The position numbers were made by a program, and so were the translations under genes. Shown piece after piece: positions 1-8,763 of a stretch of DNA of 64,000 nucleotides. Below the pieces are notes generated by a model that saw nothing but the letters and a program-made list of their open reading frames with translations, did not search any database and had not been told where the DNA came from. The stretch is from Clostridium sp. AM58-1XD. Its GTDB lineage: Bacteria; Bacillota; Clostridia; Lachnospirales; Lachnospiraceae. Position 1 is the stretch's first letter, and every line of letters begins with the position of its first letter. The DNA is taken from the NCBI RefSeq assembly GCF_003464085.1, contig NZ_QSDR01000005.1, positions 112,601 through 176,600 on the forward strand. The letters run 5' to 3'.

Positions 1-1571
1 CCTATATAGTTAATCAGTTTCCGGCCGGTCAGATCCAGAATTCTGGTAGCGGTCCGGTTGATAAAGTATCGGTCGTGGGATACGTACAGCACGGTTCCAG
101 TGTAATTAACGAGAGCATCCTCCAGAATCTCTTTGGAGGTGATGTCCAGGTGGTTGGTCGGCTCATCGAGAATCAGGAAATTGGCTTCTGACAACATAAG
201 CTTGGCAAGGGAGACGCGGCCTCGTTCACCGCCGCTTAAATCGGAGATGCGTTTGAATACGTCGTCCCCTGTAAAGAGAAATGCAGCCAGTATATTGCGG
301 ACCTGAGTGTTATCCATGTTCGGATATGTATCCTGAAGCTCGTCAAAGAGCGTTTTTTCCATGTGAAGAACCTGATGCTCCTGATCATAATAACCGATGT
401 GAACACGGGACCCCAAGGTGATTTCGCCGGTATCAGGCTCCATAAGTTCATTGATAATCTTAAGGATTGTAGTTTTACCCGTACCATTCGCGCCGATGAC
501 GGCAACCCGTTCTCCCCGCTGGACATCCATGTCAACATGGGAAAAAAGCGTCTGATTACCAAAGGATTTGCTCAGATTGCGCACCGTGAGAACGTCATTT
601 CCGCTGGTGATATTTGGCTCCAGGCGAATGCGCATCTCGTCGTTGACTTCTGCCGGCTTGTCCAGCAGTTCGATTTTATCCAGCATTTTTTCCCGGCTTT
701 CCGCCCGTTTAATGGATTTTTCCCTGTTGAATGACTTTAATTTTGCGATCACTTCCTGCTGATGTCGAATTTCCTGCTGCTGATTCATCCAGGCTTTAAT
801 CTGAGCGTCGCGGATCATGGAGCGCTTTTGGCGGTAATCGTCATAATTGCCGGAGAAGACTGTGGAGTGACCGTTGTCCAGTTCCACAATTTTGCTTACC
901 ACCCGGTTTAGAAAATAGCGGTCATGGGCGACGATGATGACGGCTCCCGGATAATTTAGAAGATATGTTTCCAGCCACGTAATCGATTCCATGTCCAGAT
1001 GGTTGGTCGGCTCGTCCAGCATAATGATGTCCGGACGGGTCAGCAGAAGTTTGCCGAGAGATACACGTGTCTTCTGACCTCCGGAAAGCATGGAGATGGA
1101 TTTTGAAAAATCATTCTCTGAAAAGCCCAGGCCTTTGAGGACGCCGGTTACTTCGCTTTTCCATGCATATCCGTTCTGGAGCTCGAACTCATGATTCAGC
1201 CTGCTGTATTGGGAGAGAAGCTCCTCCAGCTGATCGCCTTCTGCATGTTTCATTTCCGTCTCCAGGGAGCGGATTCGCGCCTCCATTTCGATGACAGGAC
1301 GCTTTACTTCCAGCATTTCGTCAAAAATGGAACGGGAACTGGACAGGTCCTGGTGCTGGGCGAGATAACCCATGGTCTTTCCTTTTGCGAGGACGGCTTC
1401 CCCTTCATCGGCAGAAAGCTCACCGATAATAATTTTTAACAGGGTGGATTTGCCGGCTCCGTTAATTCCGACAATCGCCGCCTTTTCATGATCCTCTATA
1501 TGGAAAGAGACTTTCGACAGCACCTGATTGCCGCTGAAAGCCTTACTGATGTTGCTGCATGATAATATCAT
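1..1571 (-). CDS. ABC-F family ATPase (YdiF/Uup-like), C-terminal part beyond window
   Basis: Duplicated soluble ABC ATPase of the ABC-F type, a class that acts on ribosomes (translation quality control or antibiotic protection) and has no membrane domain. Visible: first Walker A GINGAGKST at about residues 35-43, signature LSGGQ and Walker B followed by DEPTNHLD, then a charged linker rich in K, R and E typical of the ABC-F interdomain arm, then a second Walker A GANGTGKTT, LSGGE signature and a second DEPTNHLD. About 523 codons are visible and the frame is still open at base 1, so the C-terminus is missing. The ATG at 1569-1571 has a GGAGGAATT ribosome site just upstream. It is transcribed away from rex. 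The subfamily (housekeeping or resistance) cannot be settled from the visible part. Confidence 0.9.
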   Translation of the reverse strand, partial: MILSCSNISKAFSGNQVLSKVSFHIEDHEKAAIVGINGAGKSTLLKIIIGELSADEGEAVLAKGKTMGYLAQHQDLSSSRSIFDEMLEVKRPVIEMEARIRSLETEMKHAEGDQLEELLSQYSRLNHEFELQNGYAWKSEVTGVLKGLGFSENDFSKSISMLSGGQKTRVSLGKLLLTRPDIIMLDEPTNHLDMESITWLETYLLNYPGAVIIVAHDRYFLNRVVSKIVELDNGHSTVFSGNYDDYRQKRSMIRDAQIKAWMNQQQEIRHQQEVIAKLKSFNREKSIKRAESREKMLDKIELLDKPAEVNDEMRIRLEPNITSGNDVLTVRNLSKSFGNQTLFSHVDMDVQRGERVAVIGANGTGKTTILKIINELMEPDTGEITLGSRVHIGYYDQEHQVLHMEKTLFDELQDTYPNMDNTQVRNILAAFLFTGDDVFKRISDLSGGERGRVSLAKLMLSEANFLILDEPTNHLDITSKEILEDALVNYTGTVLYVSHDRYFINRTATRILDLTGRKLINYI

Positions 1572-1652
1572 GGAGAATTCCTCCTGTTCATTTACGTAAA
1601 AGTCAGGTTAAGTATAATATAGGTTGTGTATTTTTTCAAGGATACAAATTGT

Positions 1653-1681
1653 TTGACATTTATTTGACATATAGCTATAAT
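1653..1681 (+). promoter_or_regulatory. sigma-A promoter of rex operon
   Basis: TTGACA at 1653-1658, 17-base spacer, TATAAT at 1676-1681: both hexamers match consensus exactly. A second TTGACA at 1664-1669 is too close to this -10 to serve it. Transcription would begin near 1688, about 40 bases before the rex start. Confidence 0.8.
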
Positions 1682-1730
1682 AGAATGTAGCAAAGTATTT
1701 TTAGTATTTCTAGGCAGGAGGGCGATTGTT

Positions 1731-2396
1731 GTGGCAGAAAAAGATATTTCAAAGGCAGTCATTTCCAGGCTTCCAAGGTATTACCGTTATTTAGGAGAAC
1801 TTATGGAAGACGGAGTGGAAAGGATTTCCTCGAATGAGCTTAGTCTCAAGATGAAGGTAACAGCGTCCCAGATACGTCAGGATCTTAATAATTTCGGTGG
1901 CTTTGGACAGCAGGGATATGGTTATAATGTCAAATACCTGTATACGGAAATCGCAAAAATCCTGGGAATAGACAGACAGCATAACTTAATTATTATCGGT
2001 GCAGGAAATCTGGGACAGGCGATTGCCAATTATGCAAATTTTGAAAAACGTGGTTTTGTGATAAAAGGAATGTTCGACATTAATCCGCGCCTGATCGGAC
2101 TGGTGGTACGTGGAATCGAAATCCGCGGCGTGGATGATCTGGACCATTTTATTGTAGAAAATAACGTTCAGATGGCTGCGCTTACCATTCCTAAGACGAA
2201 AGCGCCGGAGATCGCAGACAGGCTGGTAAAGGCAGGAATCAAGGCAATCTGGAATTTCGCTCATGTAGATCTGGTCGTTCCGGACGATGTCGTCGTAGAG
2301 AATGTTCATCTTTCCGAAAGCCTGATGAGGCTTTCTTACCGCGTATGCAGCCTTCAGGATCAGCAGAAGGAAAAAGAGGAAAATAAGAAGGCATGA
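1731..2396 (+). CDS. rex: redox-sensing transcriptional repressor Rex
   Basis: Rex senses the NADH/NAD+ ratio and represses fermentation and respiration genes when NADH is low. The 221-residue product has the usual length. The N-terminal winged helix contains the conserved stretch around QIRQDLNNFGGFG (residues 48-60); the Rossmann fold begins with IIGAGNLGQA at about 88-97. The start is GTG at 1731 with AGGAGGG about 8 bases upstream. Its stop overlaps the acpS start (ATGA), so the two are translationally coupled. No Rex operator (TTGTTAA half-sites) was noticed at its own promoter. Confidence 0.97.
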   Translation: MAEKDISKAVISRLPRYYRYLGELMEDGVERISSNELSLKMKVTASQIRQDLNNFGGFGQQGYGYNVKYLYTEIAKILGIDRQHNLIIIGAGNLGQAIANYANFEKRGFVIKGMFDINPRLIGLVVRGIEIRGVDDLDHFIVENNVQMAALTIPKTKAPEIADRLVKAGIKAIWNFAHVDLVVPDDVVVENVHLSESLMRLSYRVCSLQDQQKEKEENKKA

Positions 2397-2767
2397 TAGC
2401 AGGTGTCGGGACCGATATGGTCGAAATCAGCAGGATCAGGAAGGCGTGTGAGAGGCAGTCTTTCCTGGAACGCGTTTATACAGAAGAAGAACGCCGGCAG
2501 GCCGGGGATAACTATTCCCGGCTGGCCGGCAGTTTTGCTGTCAAAGAGGCGGTTTCGAAAGTGTTTGGAACAGGTTTCCGGTCTTTTTCCCCATGCGATA
2601 TCGAGGTGTTGCGGGATGAGAAAGGGAAACCGTATGTAAGACTGTATGGCGGGGCAGACGAATGTTTTCGATCCATGGGGATGATCAGAATAGAGGTATC
2701 CATAACGAATACAAAAGAATACGCCATGGCCTTTGCCGTAGGGGAACGGGCAGAGACGAAAATATAA
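2393..2767 (+). CDS. acpS: holo-[acyl-carrier-protein] synthase
   Basis: Transfers 4'-phosphopantetheine from CoA to acyl carrier protein, activating it for fatty acid synthesis. The 124 residues match the family length. The N-terminal GTDMVEISRI holds the Mg-binding Asp near residue 8, and FAVKEAVSK holds the second metal ligand Glu near 52. It begins inside the rex stop codon (4-base overlap) and is followed after 18 bases by nnr. The acpS-nnr-alr order is common in Firmicutes. Confidence 0.96.
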   Translation: MIAGVGTDMVEISRIRKACERQSFLERVYTEEERRQAGDNYSRLAGSFAVKEAVSKVFGTGFRSFSPCDIEVLRDEKGKPYVRLYGGADECFRSMGMIRIEVSITNTKEYAMAFAVGERAETKI

Positions 2768-2785
2768 AGAAAACAGGAGGAGCGT

Positions 2786-4315
2786 ATGAAGTATCTTGTA
2801 AGCAGCAGACAGATGAAGGAGATTGACAGATATACGATTGAAGAAATCGGTATTCCCTCTCTTGTGCTTATGGAGAGGGCGGCCATGAAGGTGGCAGAGG
2901 AGGCTGAGAAGCTCTCTAACCTGTCCGACGAGATACTTTCCGTATGCGGTACGGGCAACAACGGAGCAGATGGTGTTGCAGCCGCGCGGATGCTGAAGCA
3001 AAAAGGATACCGCGTGTCTGTCCTGCTGGCCGGAAACAGGGAACGCGGTACAAAGGAGCTGAGATTGCAGCTGGACATAGCGGAAAAGCTGGATGTACCT
3101 GTCATGGAATTCGGTGAATTCCTTCCTGGAAAATGTGATATTCTGATCGATGCGGTGTTCGGCGTAGGACTTGGGAGACCGATTGAGGGAAAATATAAAG
3201 AACTGATTGAGGTGCTTAAGAACCTTTCTCCAAAGAAAACAATCGCTGTCGATATTCCTTCCGGAATCCATGGGGACAGTGGAGCCGTGATGGGCTGTGC
3301 TCTGCCGGCTGACGTGACGGTGACATTCGGATATGAGAAACTGGGAACGGCCCTCTATCCTGGCAGGGATTACAGCGGAAAGGTGATTGTGGCTGACATC
3401 GGTTTTCCGGAAAAGAGCAGGGAGCATATAGGAGCGGCTGCATTTGCAATGGAGAAAGGAGATTTGGCAGAAATACCGCGCCGTCCTTCTTATTCCAACA
3501 AGGGAACCTTTGGAAAAGTACTGATTGTTGCAGGCGCAAAGAACATGGGAGGGGCGGCTTATCTTTCCGCACTGGCAGCATACAGGGCGGGCGCAGGACT
3601 GGTGAAGGTACTGACGGCTGAGGAAAACCGACTTGTTATTCAGGAAAAGCTGCCGGAGGCTGTTGTAATTACATATAATACCGGCATTATTATGGAAAAT
3701 CCGGAAGAAAGGAACCGCTTTTCCATTCTGGTGGAACGGGAGTGCCGGCAGGCGGACGCCGTTGTTCTGGGACCCGGCCTCAGCCAGGCGCACTATGTCA
3801 AAACAGTAGTGGAAAATGTCCTCAGCTTCGTCTGTTCCCCTGTTATACTGGATGCGGACGGCCTGAATACAATCGCCGAATACCCGGAACTGACAGGGTA
3901 TTATACGGAAAATGTCATCATTACGCCTCATCTTGGCGAAATGGCAAGGCTTACTGGAAAGACGGTATCGGAGATACGGGAAAACCTGCTGGAAACGGCT
4001 GTCAATTACGCAGGGAAGTTCGGAATTACCTGTGTTTTAAAGGACGCAGCCACTGTAGTAGCCGATAAGGAAGGAAAGATATCCGTGAATAAAAGCGGCT
4101 GCAGTGCCATGGCAAAGGGCGGTTCCGGCGATGTTCTGACCGGTATGATTGCAGCACTGATTGCTCAGGGAATGGAAGAATCGGCAGCAGCCCGTATGGG
4201 CGTCTATCTTCACGGCCTGTGCGGGGAGAGAGCGGCTGCGAAGGCAGGAGCGTATGGAGTTCTGGCGCATGAAATTGCAGATGAAGCAGGAAATGTATTG
4301 AAGAAACTGGGCTAG
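2786..4315 (+). CDS. nnr: bifunctional NAD(P)H-hydrate epimerase / ADP-dependent dehydratase
   Basis: Repairs damaged NADHX and NADPHX. The N-terminal YjeF_N half (about 1-210) is the epimerase, with GTGNNGADG near residue 57. The C-terminal ribokinase-like half (about 220-505) is the ADP-dependent dehydratase, with GPGLS, the TPH region and a terminal GGSGDVLTG phosphate-binding motif. 509 residues is normal for the fused form. A GGAGGAGCG ribosome site lies just before ATG 2786. It belongs to the rex-acpS operon by spacing. Confidence 0.96.
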   Translation: MKYLVSSRQMKEIDRYTIEEIGIPSLVLMERAAMKVAEEAEKLSNLSDEILSVCGTGNNGADGVAAARMLKQKGYRVSVLLAGNRERGTKELRLQLDIAEKLDVPVMEFGEFLPGKCDILIDAVFGVGLGRPIEGKYKELIEVLKNLSPKKTIAVDIPSGIHGDSGAVMGCALPADVTVTFGYEKLGTALYPGRDYSGKVIVADIGFPEKSREHIGAAAFAMEKGDLAEIPRRPSYSNKGTFGKVLIVAGAKNMGGAAYLSALAAYRAGAGLVKVLTAEENRLVIQEKLPEAVVITYNTGIIMENPEERNRFSILVERECRQADAVVLGPGLSQAHYVKTVVENVLSFVCSPVILDADGLNTIAEYPELTGYYTENVIITPHLGEMARLTGKTVSEIRENLLETAVNYAGKFGITCVLKDAATVVADKEGKISVNKSGCSAMAKGGSGDVLTGMIAALIAQGMEESAAARMGVYLHGLCGERAAAKAGAYGVLAHEIADEAGNVLKKLG

Positions 4316-4350
4316 TTGTGGTATGATTTCAGATAACTGTTCAGGACGGC

Positions 4351-4415
4351 GGGAATGTGAGTGCAAAAACGAGAGCCAAGCTTGTATACTGGCAGGTTTT
4401 TGTGCTCACATTTCC
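4351..4415. repeat. 20-base-pair inverted repeat between nnr and alr
   Basis: Arms 4351-4370 and 4396-4415 are complementary over 20 bases with two G-U pairs and a 25-base loop. There is no T-run after it on the plus strand, so it is not a standard intrinsic terminator. It could stabilise the nnr 3' end or form a leader structure ahead of alr. Confidence 0.6.
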
Positions 4416-4533
4416 ATTGGGGACCCATATGCTTTTTGCATGACCGTAAGCCATTTGGGAACATGCATCGTGCTGAACCGACATGCTTTTATTTTATAAA
4501 AAAGTTATATCATCCGGGAGGAATGAAGCAGAT

Positions 4534-5739
4534 ATGGAAATTTCAAATATAGATACAGAGGCACTTTCATACAGGATAAAACGATATGAAAGGGGCTACC
4601 TGACGGTAGATCTGGACGCTGTGGTAGGAAACATGAAATCCATGGCGGAAAATCTGGAAGACGGCGTAGGAATGATCGGAATTGTAAAGGCTGACGGATA
4701 TGGCCACGGAGCGGTTAAAATAGCCCAGACGATCAGTCCCTATGTGGAGTTTATGGCGGTAGCAACGGCTGATGAAGCCATTATTTTAAGACGTCATGGG
4801 ATTGATAAACCGATTCTGGTCCTCGGAGTGACGGGAGAGAACCGATTCTCAGAACTGCTGGAATATGATATACGTCCAACCATTTTCCAATATGAAAAAG
4901 CTGAGAAATTGTCAAAAACAGCAGTGAGCATGGGGAAGAAGGGGAAAATTCATCTGGCGGTCGATACGGGAATGAGCCGTATCGGTATGATGCCCGACAG
5001 TAAATCCCTCGAAATGGTCCGGAAGATGAGCCGCCTTCCCGGAGTTGAACTGGAGGGCATATTTACGCATTTTTCCAGGGCGGATGAGACAGATAAAGGA
5101 TGTACAAACGAACAGTATGTCAAATTCTCTTCGTTTATATCGGAGCTGGAAGAGAGTGGAATTCATATACCTGTGCGCCACTGTGCCAACAGCGCCGGAA
5201 TCATTGATTTAAAGAGTATGAATATGGATATGGTACGCGCCGGAATCTCCATCTACGGCCTGTATCCGTCGGATGAAGTAGTTAAAAAACTGGTTCCCCT
5301 TCAGCCGGTTATGGGCTGGAAGAGCTTTGTGAGCTATGTGAAAACGGTGCCGGAGGGAACGCCGGTAAGCTACGGAGGCACCTTTGTTACGGAAAAGGAG
5401 ACGATAGTCGCTACGGTGCCGATCGGATATGCCGACGGATATCTGCGCAGCCTGTCCGGCGTCGGAAGCGTTCTGATTCACGGGCAGCGGGCACCGATTC
5501 TTGGCCGGATATGCATGGACCAGATGATGGCCGATGTAAGCGCAATTGAAGATGTAAAAGAAGGGGACTGCGTCACCCTGATCGGTAAGGACGGGAATGA
5601 GGAGATTACGGTGGAAGAGCTGGCTGAACTAAGCGGCGGATTTCATTATGAAATACTCTGTACCGTGGGAAAACGGATTCCGAGAGTCTATTATACGGAC
5701 GGAAAACCGGTCGATGCAAAGGATTATTTCTTTGAATAG
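4534..5739 (+). CDS. alr: alanine racemase
   Basis: PLP enzyme interconverting L- and D-alanine for peptidoglycan. KADGYGHG with the PLP-binding lysine is near residue 52; SYGGTF with the catalytic tyrosine and RICMDQMM lie in the C-terminal beta domain. From ATG 4534 the product is 401 residues. This start is preferred to an in-frame ATG at 4483 because GGGAGG is at 4516-4521 and family members begin close to this point; the 17 extra residues look non-conserved. A MazF-type toxin follows, as in the Bacillus alr-ndoA neighbourhood. Confidence 0.95.
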   Translation: MEISNIDTEALSYRIKRYERGYLTVDLDAVVGNMKSMAENLEDGVGMIGIVKADGYGHGAVKIAQTISPYVEFMAVATADEAIILRRHGIDKPILVLGVTGENRFSELLEYDIRPTIFQYEKAEKLSKTAVSMGKKGKIHLAVDTGMSRIGMMPDSKSLEMVRKMSRLPGVELEGIFTHFSRADETDKGCTNEQYVKFSSFISELEESGIHIPVRHCANSAGIIDLKSMNMDMVRAGISIYGLYPSDEVVKKLVPLQPVMGWKSFVSYVKTVPEGTPVSYGGTFVTEKETIVATVPIGYADGYLRSLSGVGSVLIHGQRAPILGRICMDQMMADVSAIEDVKEGDCVTLIGKDGNEEITVEELAELSGGFHYEILCTVGKRIPRVYYTDGKPVDAKDYFFE

Positions 5740-5923
5740 TTTTAAAGATTAGGAAAAACACAGGTCACAGGTCACTGTCATATGATAAATAAGGCGCACG
5801 TAACCGGGCGGTCTTCGAACAGGACCGCGTCGGAAAAATGTGCTGGCAGAATATGGCGAAAGCAGTCGGATTTTTTGTGAATAGGCGCTCTTTGCAGGGG
5901 CAATACTAAAAGAAGGAATTCGA

Positions 5924-6289
5924 TTGACGGAGTGTGAGACAGTGATAATCAGACGCGGAGATATTTATTATGCAGATTTAAGACCTGTGGTAGGTTCAGA
6001 ACAGGGCGGAGTGAGGCCTGTGCTTATTATACAGAACGACATTGGAAACAAGCACAGCCCGACAGTCATTTGTGCGGCGATTACGTCCAGGATGAATAAG
6101 GCAAAGCTTCCGACTCATGTCGAACTGGATACGAAAAAATGTGCCATGGTGAAGGACTCTGTCATTCTTCTTGAACAGCTGCGCACCATTGATAAACAAA
6201 GGCTGAAGGAAAAAATATGCCATATTGATGATGAACTTCAGGAGAAAGTGGACTGTGCATTAATGATCAGCCTTGATCTTACTACATAG
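5924..6289 (+). CDS. ndoA: type II toxin-antitoxin endoribonuclease, PemK/MazF (EndoA) family
   Basis: Sequence-specific mRNA interferase of the Bacillus EndoA type. The core [26 protein letters not shown] and [17 protein letters not shown] is nearly the same as I recall for NdoA. Two starts are possible: TTG 5924 (AGAAGG 7 bases upstream, 121 residues) or GTG 5942 (GGAG 9 bases upstream, 115 residues), the second beginning where NdoA does. The usual CopG-like antitoxin gene is not between alr and this gene: the 184-base gap holds only a 32-codon frame without antitoxin character. The antitoxin may be elsewhere or absent. Confidence 0.93.
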   Translation: MTECETVIIRRGDIYYADLRPVVGSEQGGVRPVLIIQNDIGNKHSPTVICAAITSRMNKAKLPTHVELDTKKCAMVKDSVILLEQLRTIDKQRLKEKICHIDDELQEKVDCALMISLDLTT

Positions 6290-6337
6290 TCCGGAGGCAG
6301 AAATGAAAAAAAGGCTTTTAATGCCGGTTAAGAAAAG

Positions 6338-6381
6338 AAAAAGACTCAGAAGCATATTCCGTATGGTTTCTGGGTCTTTTT
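6338..6381 (+). terminator. intrinsic terminator after the MazF gene
   Basis: A-rich arm 6338-6351 pairs with 6368-6381 (14 pairs, one G-T) around a 16-base loop and ends in a T-run. It closes the alr-ndoA transcript. Confidence 0.75.
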
Positions 6382-6415
6382 GCGCAGCACAGAAAGTCCG
6401 CACAAACGGAAACGA

Positions 6416-6444
6416 TTGACGAAAAAAGACAAATCTGCTATATT
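6416..6444 (+). promoter_or_regulatory. sigma-A promoter of the CNNM/CBS gene
   Basis: TTGACG at 6416-6421, 17-base spacer, TATATT at 6439-6444. It sits after a terminator and about 90 bases before the gene. Confidence 0.65.
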
Positions 6445-6466
6445 TCTAATATACTACAGAGACAAA

Positions 6467-6494
6467 GGGGTGCTGCAGGTATCTGCGGCACTCC
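6467..6494. repeat. 5' leader hairpin, copy 1
   Basis: Arms 6467-6478 and 6483-6494 (12 pairs with one or two wobbles, loop GTAT). It lies between promoter and start codon. A near-identical hairpin occurs at 8689-8720. No T-run follows, so a role in mRNA stability or regulation is more likely than termination. Confidence 0.55.
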
Positions 6495-6535
6495 TTCAAG
6501 TTGTAAAGGTAAATCCAAAGGAGTAAAATTATATC

Positions 6536-7836
6536 ATGGACAGTGAGTATTCGGGGATAAAAATACTGATTTTCCTCATTTTCGTTCTGCTGGAGGCATG
6601 CTTTTATGGTTTCGGGGCAGCCATTCAGAACGTAAACACATCGGAACTGGAAGAAGAGATGGAAAGCGGAAGCAAAAAGGCAAGAGAGCTCCTTCGTATT
6701 GTAAACAGGCCAACCAGGTTCGTTAATGCAATCCAGGTGCTTACCAATCTTGCTGCCATGGCCGTGGGAGCCTATCTGCTGGAAGGCACGCTTCCTGGAG
6801 TGCCTTTTCCTTCTGCCGTATTAAAGGGGCTGGAGGGAATTATCTGCATTATTCTGATTGTAAGCTTCGGAATCGTGATCCCGAAAAGATGCGCAGCCAA
6901 GAACCCAAAGGCATGGGGATATGCAGTGATCAAGCCGGTGCTGGCCGCTGCTGGCCTGCTTCGGCCGGTGGTGTGGATTGTAACAGGATCTGCTGGGTAT
7001 GCCTGAAGCTCGTAGGGATCGATATGTCGGCCAGTCAGGAGAATGTGACGGAAGAAGACATCATGTCCATGGTGAACGAAGGGCATGAACAGGGCGTTCT
7101 GGAGGCCAGCGAAGCGGAGATGATCACGAATATCTTTGAACTGGATGACAAGAAAGCGGAAGAAATCATGACCCACAGAAAAAATGTGGTGGCGCTGGAC
7201 GGAACGATGTCTCTTAAGGACGCCGTACATTTTATTCTGGAAGAAGGTTATAATTCCCGTTTTCCCGTCTACGGAGAAGATATTGACGATATAATCGGTA
7301 TTCTGCATATGAGGGATGCTCTCGTATTTTCTGAAAAGCAGAAATATGCAGACATGCCTTTGAGGGATGTGCCGGGGCTTCTGAGAGAGGCTCATTTCAT
7401 ACCGGAAAGCCGTAATATTAACACGCTGTTCAAGGAGATGCAGTCTCAGAAGATCCATATGGAAATCGTGATTGACGAATACGGTCAGACGGCCGGAATC
7501 GTAACGATGGAAGATATTCTGGAGGAAATCGTAGGAAATATTCTGGATGAATACGATGAAGAGGAAGAATTTATAAGGCCTCTGGAAGACGGCTCTTATA
7601 TCATAAACGGTATGGCATCTCTGGACGAACTGGGAGACACACTGGAGATTACCTTCGACGAGGAGGATGAGGAAGGATATGAGACGGTCAATGGATTTCT
7701 GATTTCAAAACTGGACCGGATTCCGGGAGAGGACGAGAAGCCGGAGATTATTTACGGAGGATACCGCTTTAAGGTGCTTAAGGTGGAAAACAAGATGATC
7801 AGCATCGTGAAAGTAATAAAGGAAGCGTCTGATTAA
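6536..7836 (+). CDS. CNNM/CBS-domain membrane protein (hemolysin C / CorC-like), frameshifted
   Basis: Putative divalent-cation (Mg/Co) transporter or its regulator. The first frame (6536-7006) carries the CNNM transmembrane domain with three to four hydrophobic segments; the second frame carries ENVTEEDI, two CBS domains (about residues 210-330) and a C-terminal CorC_HlyC domain. Adding one C to the CC at 7002-7003 joins them as SAGYALKLVGID, giving about 433 residues, the family length. As written the frame stops at 7006. I regard it as one gene interrupted by a likely sequence error. Its own promoter and leader hairpin lie upstream. Confidence 0.88.
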
Positions 7837-7925
7837 TACTTGCCATTGGCAGAAAATGATGATAGAATACAAAAGATGTACATTTATGGATGAAAAAAGA
7901 GGAAAGAAAAGGAGAGGAATACGTT

Positions 7926-8657
7926 ATGTCAGGACATTCCAAGTTTGCCAATATTAAACATAAGAAAGAGAGAAATGATGCAGCGAAGGGCAAAGTCTTC
8001 ACCGTCATTGGAAGAGAAATTGCAGTTGCAGTCAAGGAAGGCGGACCAGATCCTGCAAACAACAGCAAGCTGCGCGATGTGATCGCGAAAGCAAAAGCCA
8101 ACAACATGCCGAACGACACGATAGACAGAGGCATTAAGAAAGCGGCTGGAGATGCCAATTCCGTTAACTATGAAGTAATCACATATGAAGGATACGGTCC
8201 GAGCGGCGTTGCGATTATCGTGGACACTCTGACTGACAATAAAAACCGTACGGCCGCAAATGTGAGAAGTGCGTTTACAAAGGGCGGCGGCAATGTAGGA
8301 ACACCTGGTTGTGTATCCTATATGTTTGATAAAAAAGGCCAGATTATTATAGACAAGGAAGAATGCGACATGGATCCGGACGAGCTGATGATGGTGGCTC
8401 TCGATGCAGGCGCAGAGGACTTTTCAGAAGAAGAGGACAGCTATGAAGTGCTGACGGCACCGGAAGATTTCAGTGCTGTACGCGAAGCCTTGGAAGCAGC
8501 CGGTATTCCGATGGCTGAGGCAGACGTAACCATGATTCCTCAGACATGGGCAGAGCTTACTTCGGAAGAAGATATCAAGAAGATCAACAGAATTCTGGAC
8601 CTTCTGGATGAGGATGACGACGTTCAGGCTACTTACCATAACTGGGACGAGGAATAA
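7926..8657 (+). CDS. YebC/PmpR family transcriptional or translational regulator
   Basis: The 243-residue product begins [18 protein letters not shown], the hallmark YebC N-terminus, followed by the three-domain YebC fold and an acidic C-terminus. Family members act as DNA-binding regulators (PmpR) or help ribosomes through difficult sequence (YebC2). ATG 7926 with AGGAGAGG upstream is preferred to the in-frame ATG at 7890, whose extra 12 residues are lysine/glutamate-rich leader sequence. It is 89 bases after the CNNM gene. Confidence 0.95.
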   Translation: MSGHSKFANIKHKKERNDAAKGKVFTVIGREIAVAVKEGGPDPANNSKLRDVIAKAKANNMPNDTIDRGIKKAAGDANSVNYEVITYEGYGPSGVAIIVDTLTDNKNRTAANVRSAFTKGGGNVGTPGCVSYMFDKKGQIIIDKEECDMDPDELMMVALDAGAEDFSEEEDSYEVLTAPEDFSAVREALEAAGIPMAEADVTMIPQTWAELTSEEDIKKINRILDLLDEDDDVQATYHNWDEE

Positions 8658-8688
8658 TCCGTCGGAAATAACAGAATACACATAATCA

Positions 8689-8720
8689 GGGGAGTGCTGC
8701 AGGTTTCTGCAGCACTCCCT
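8689..8720. repeat. 5' leader hairpin, copy 2
   Basis: Perfect 12-base-pair stem (8691-8702 with 8707-8718, loop GTTT), extendable by two pairs. Its sequence nearly repeats the hairpin at 6467-6494, and both are followed by TTGTAAA. It lies between yebC and the M28 peptidase gene. Confidence 0.6.
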
Positions 8721-8763
8721 GTAAATTGTAAACGAGTTTATACTTGAAGATGGGGAAAATGAG

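Noticed and set aside
2360..3931. 523-codon open frame on the minus strand opposite acpS and nnr
   Set aside because: It is antisense to two clearly conserved genes; its His/Cys/Arg-rich product looks like a reverse-strand shadow.
5779..5877. 32-codon frame between alr and mazF as an antitoxin
   Set aside because: No ribosome site, no CopG/ribbon-helix-helix pattern and basic, unconserved-looking composition.
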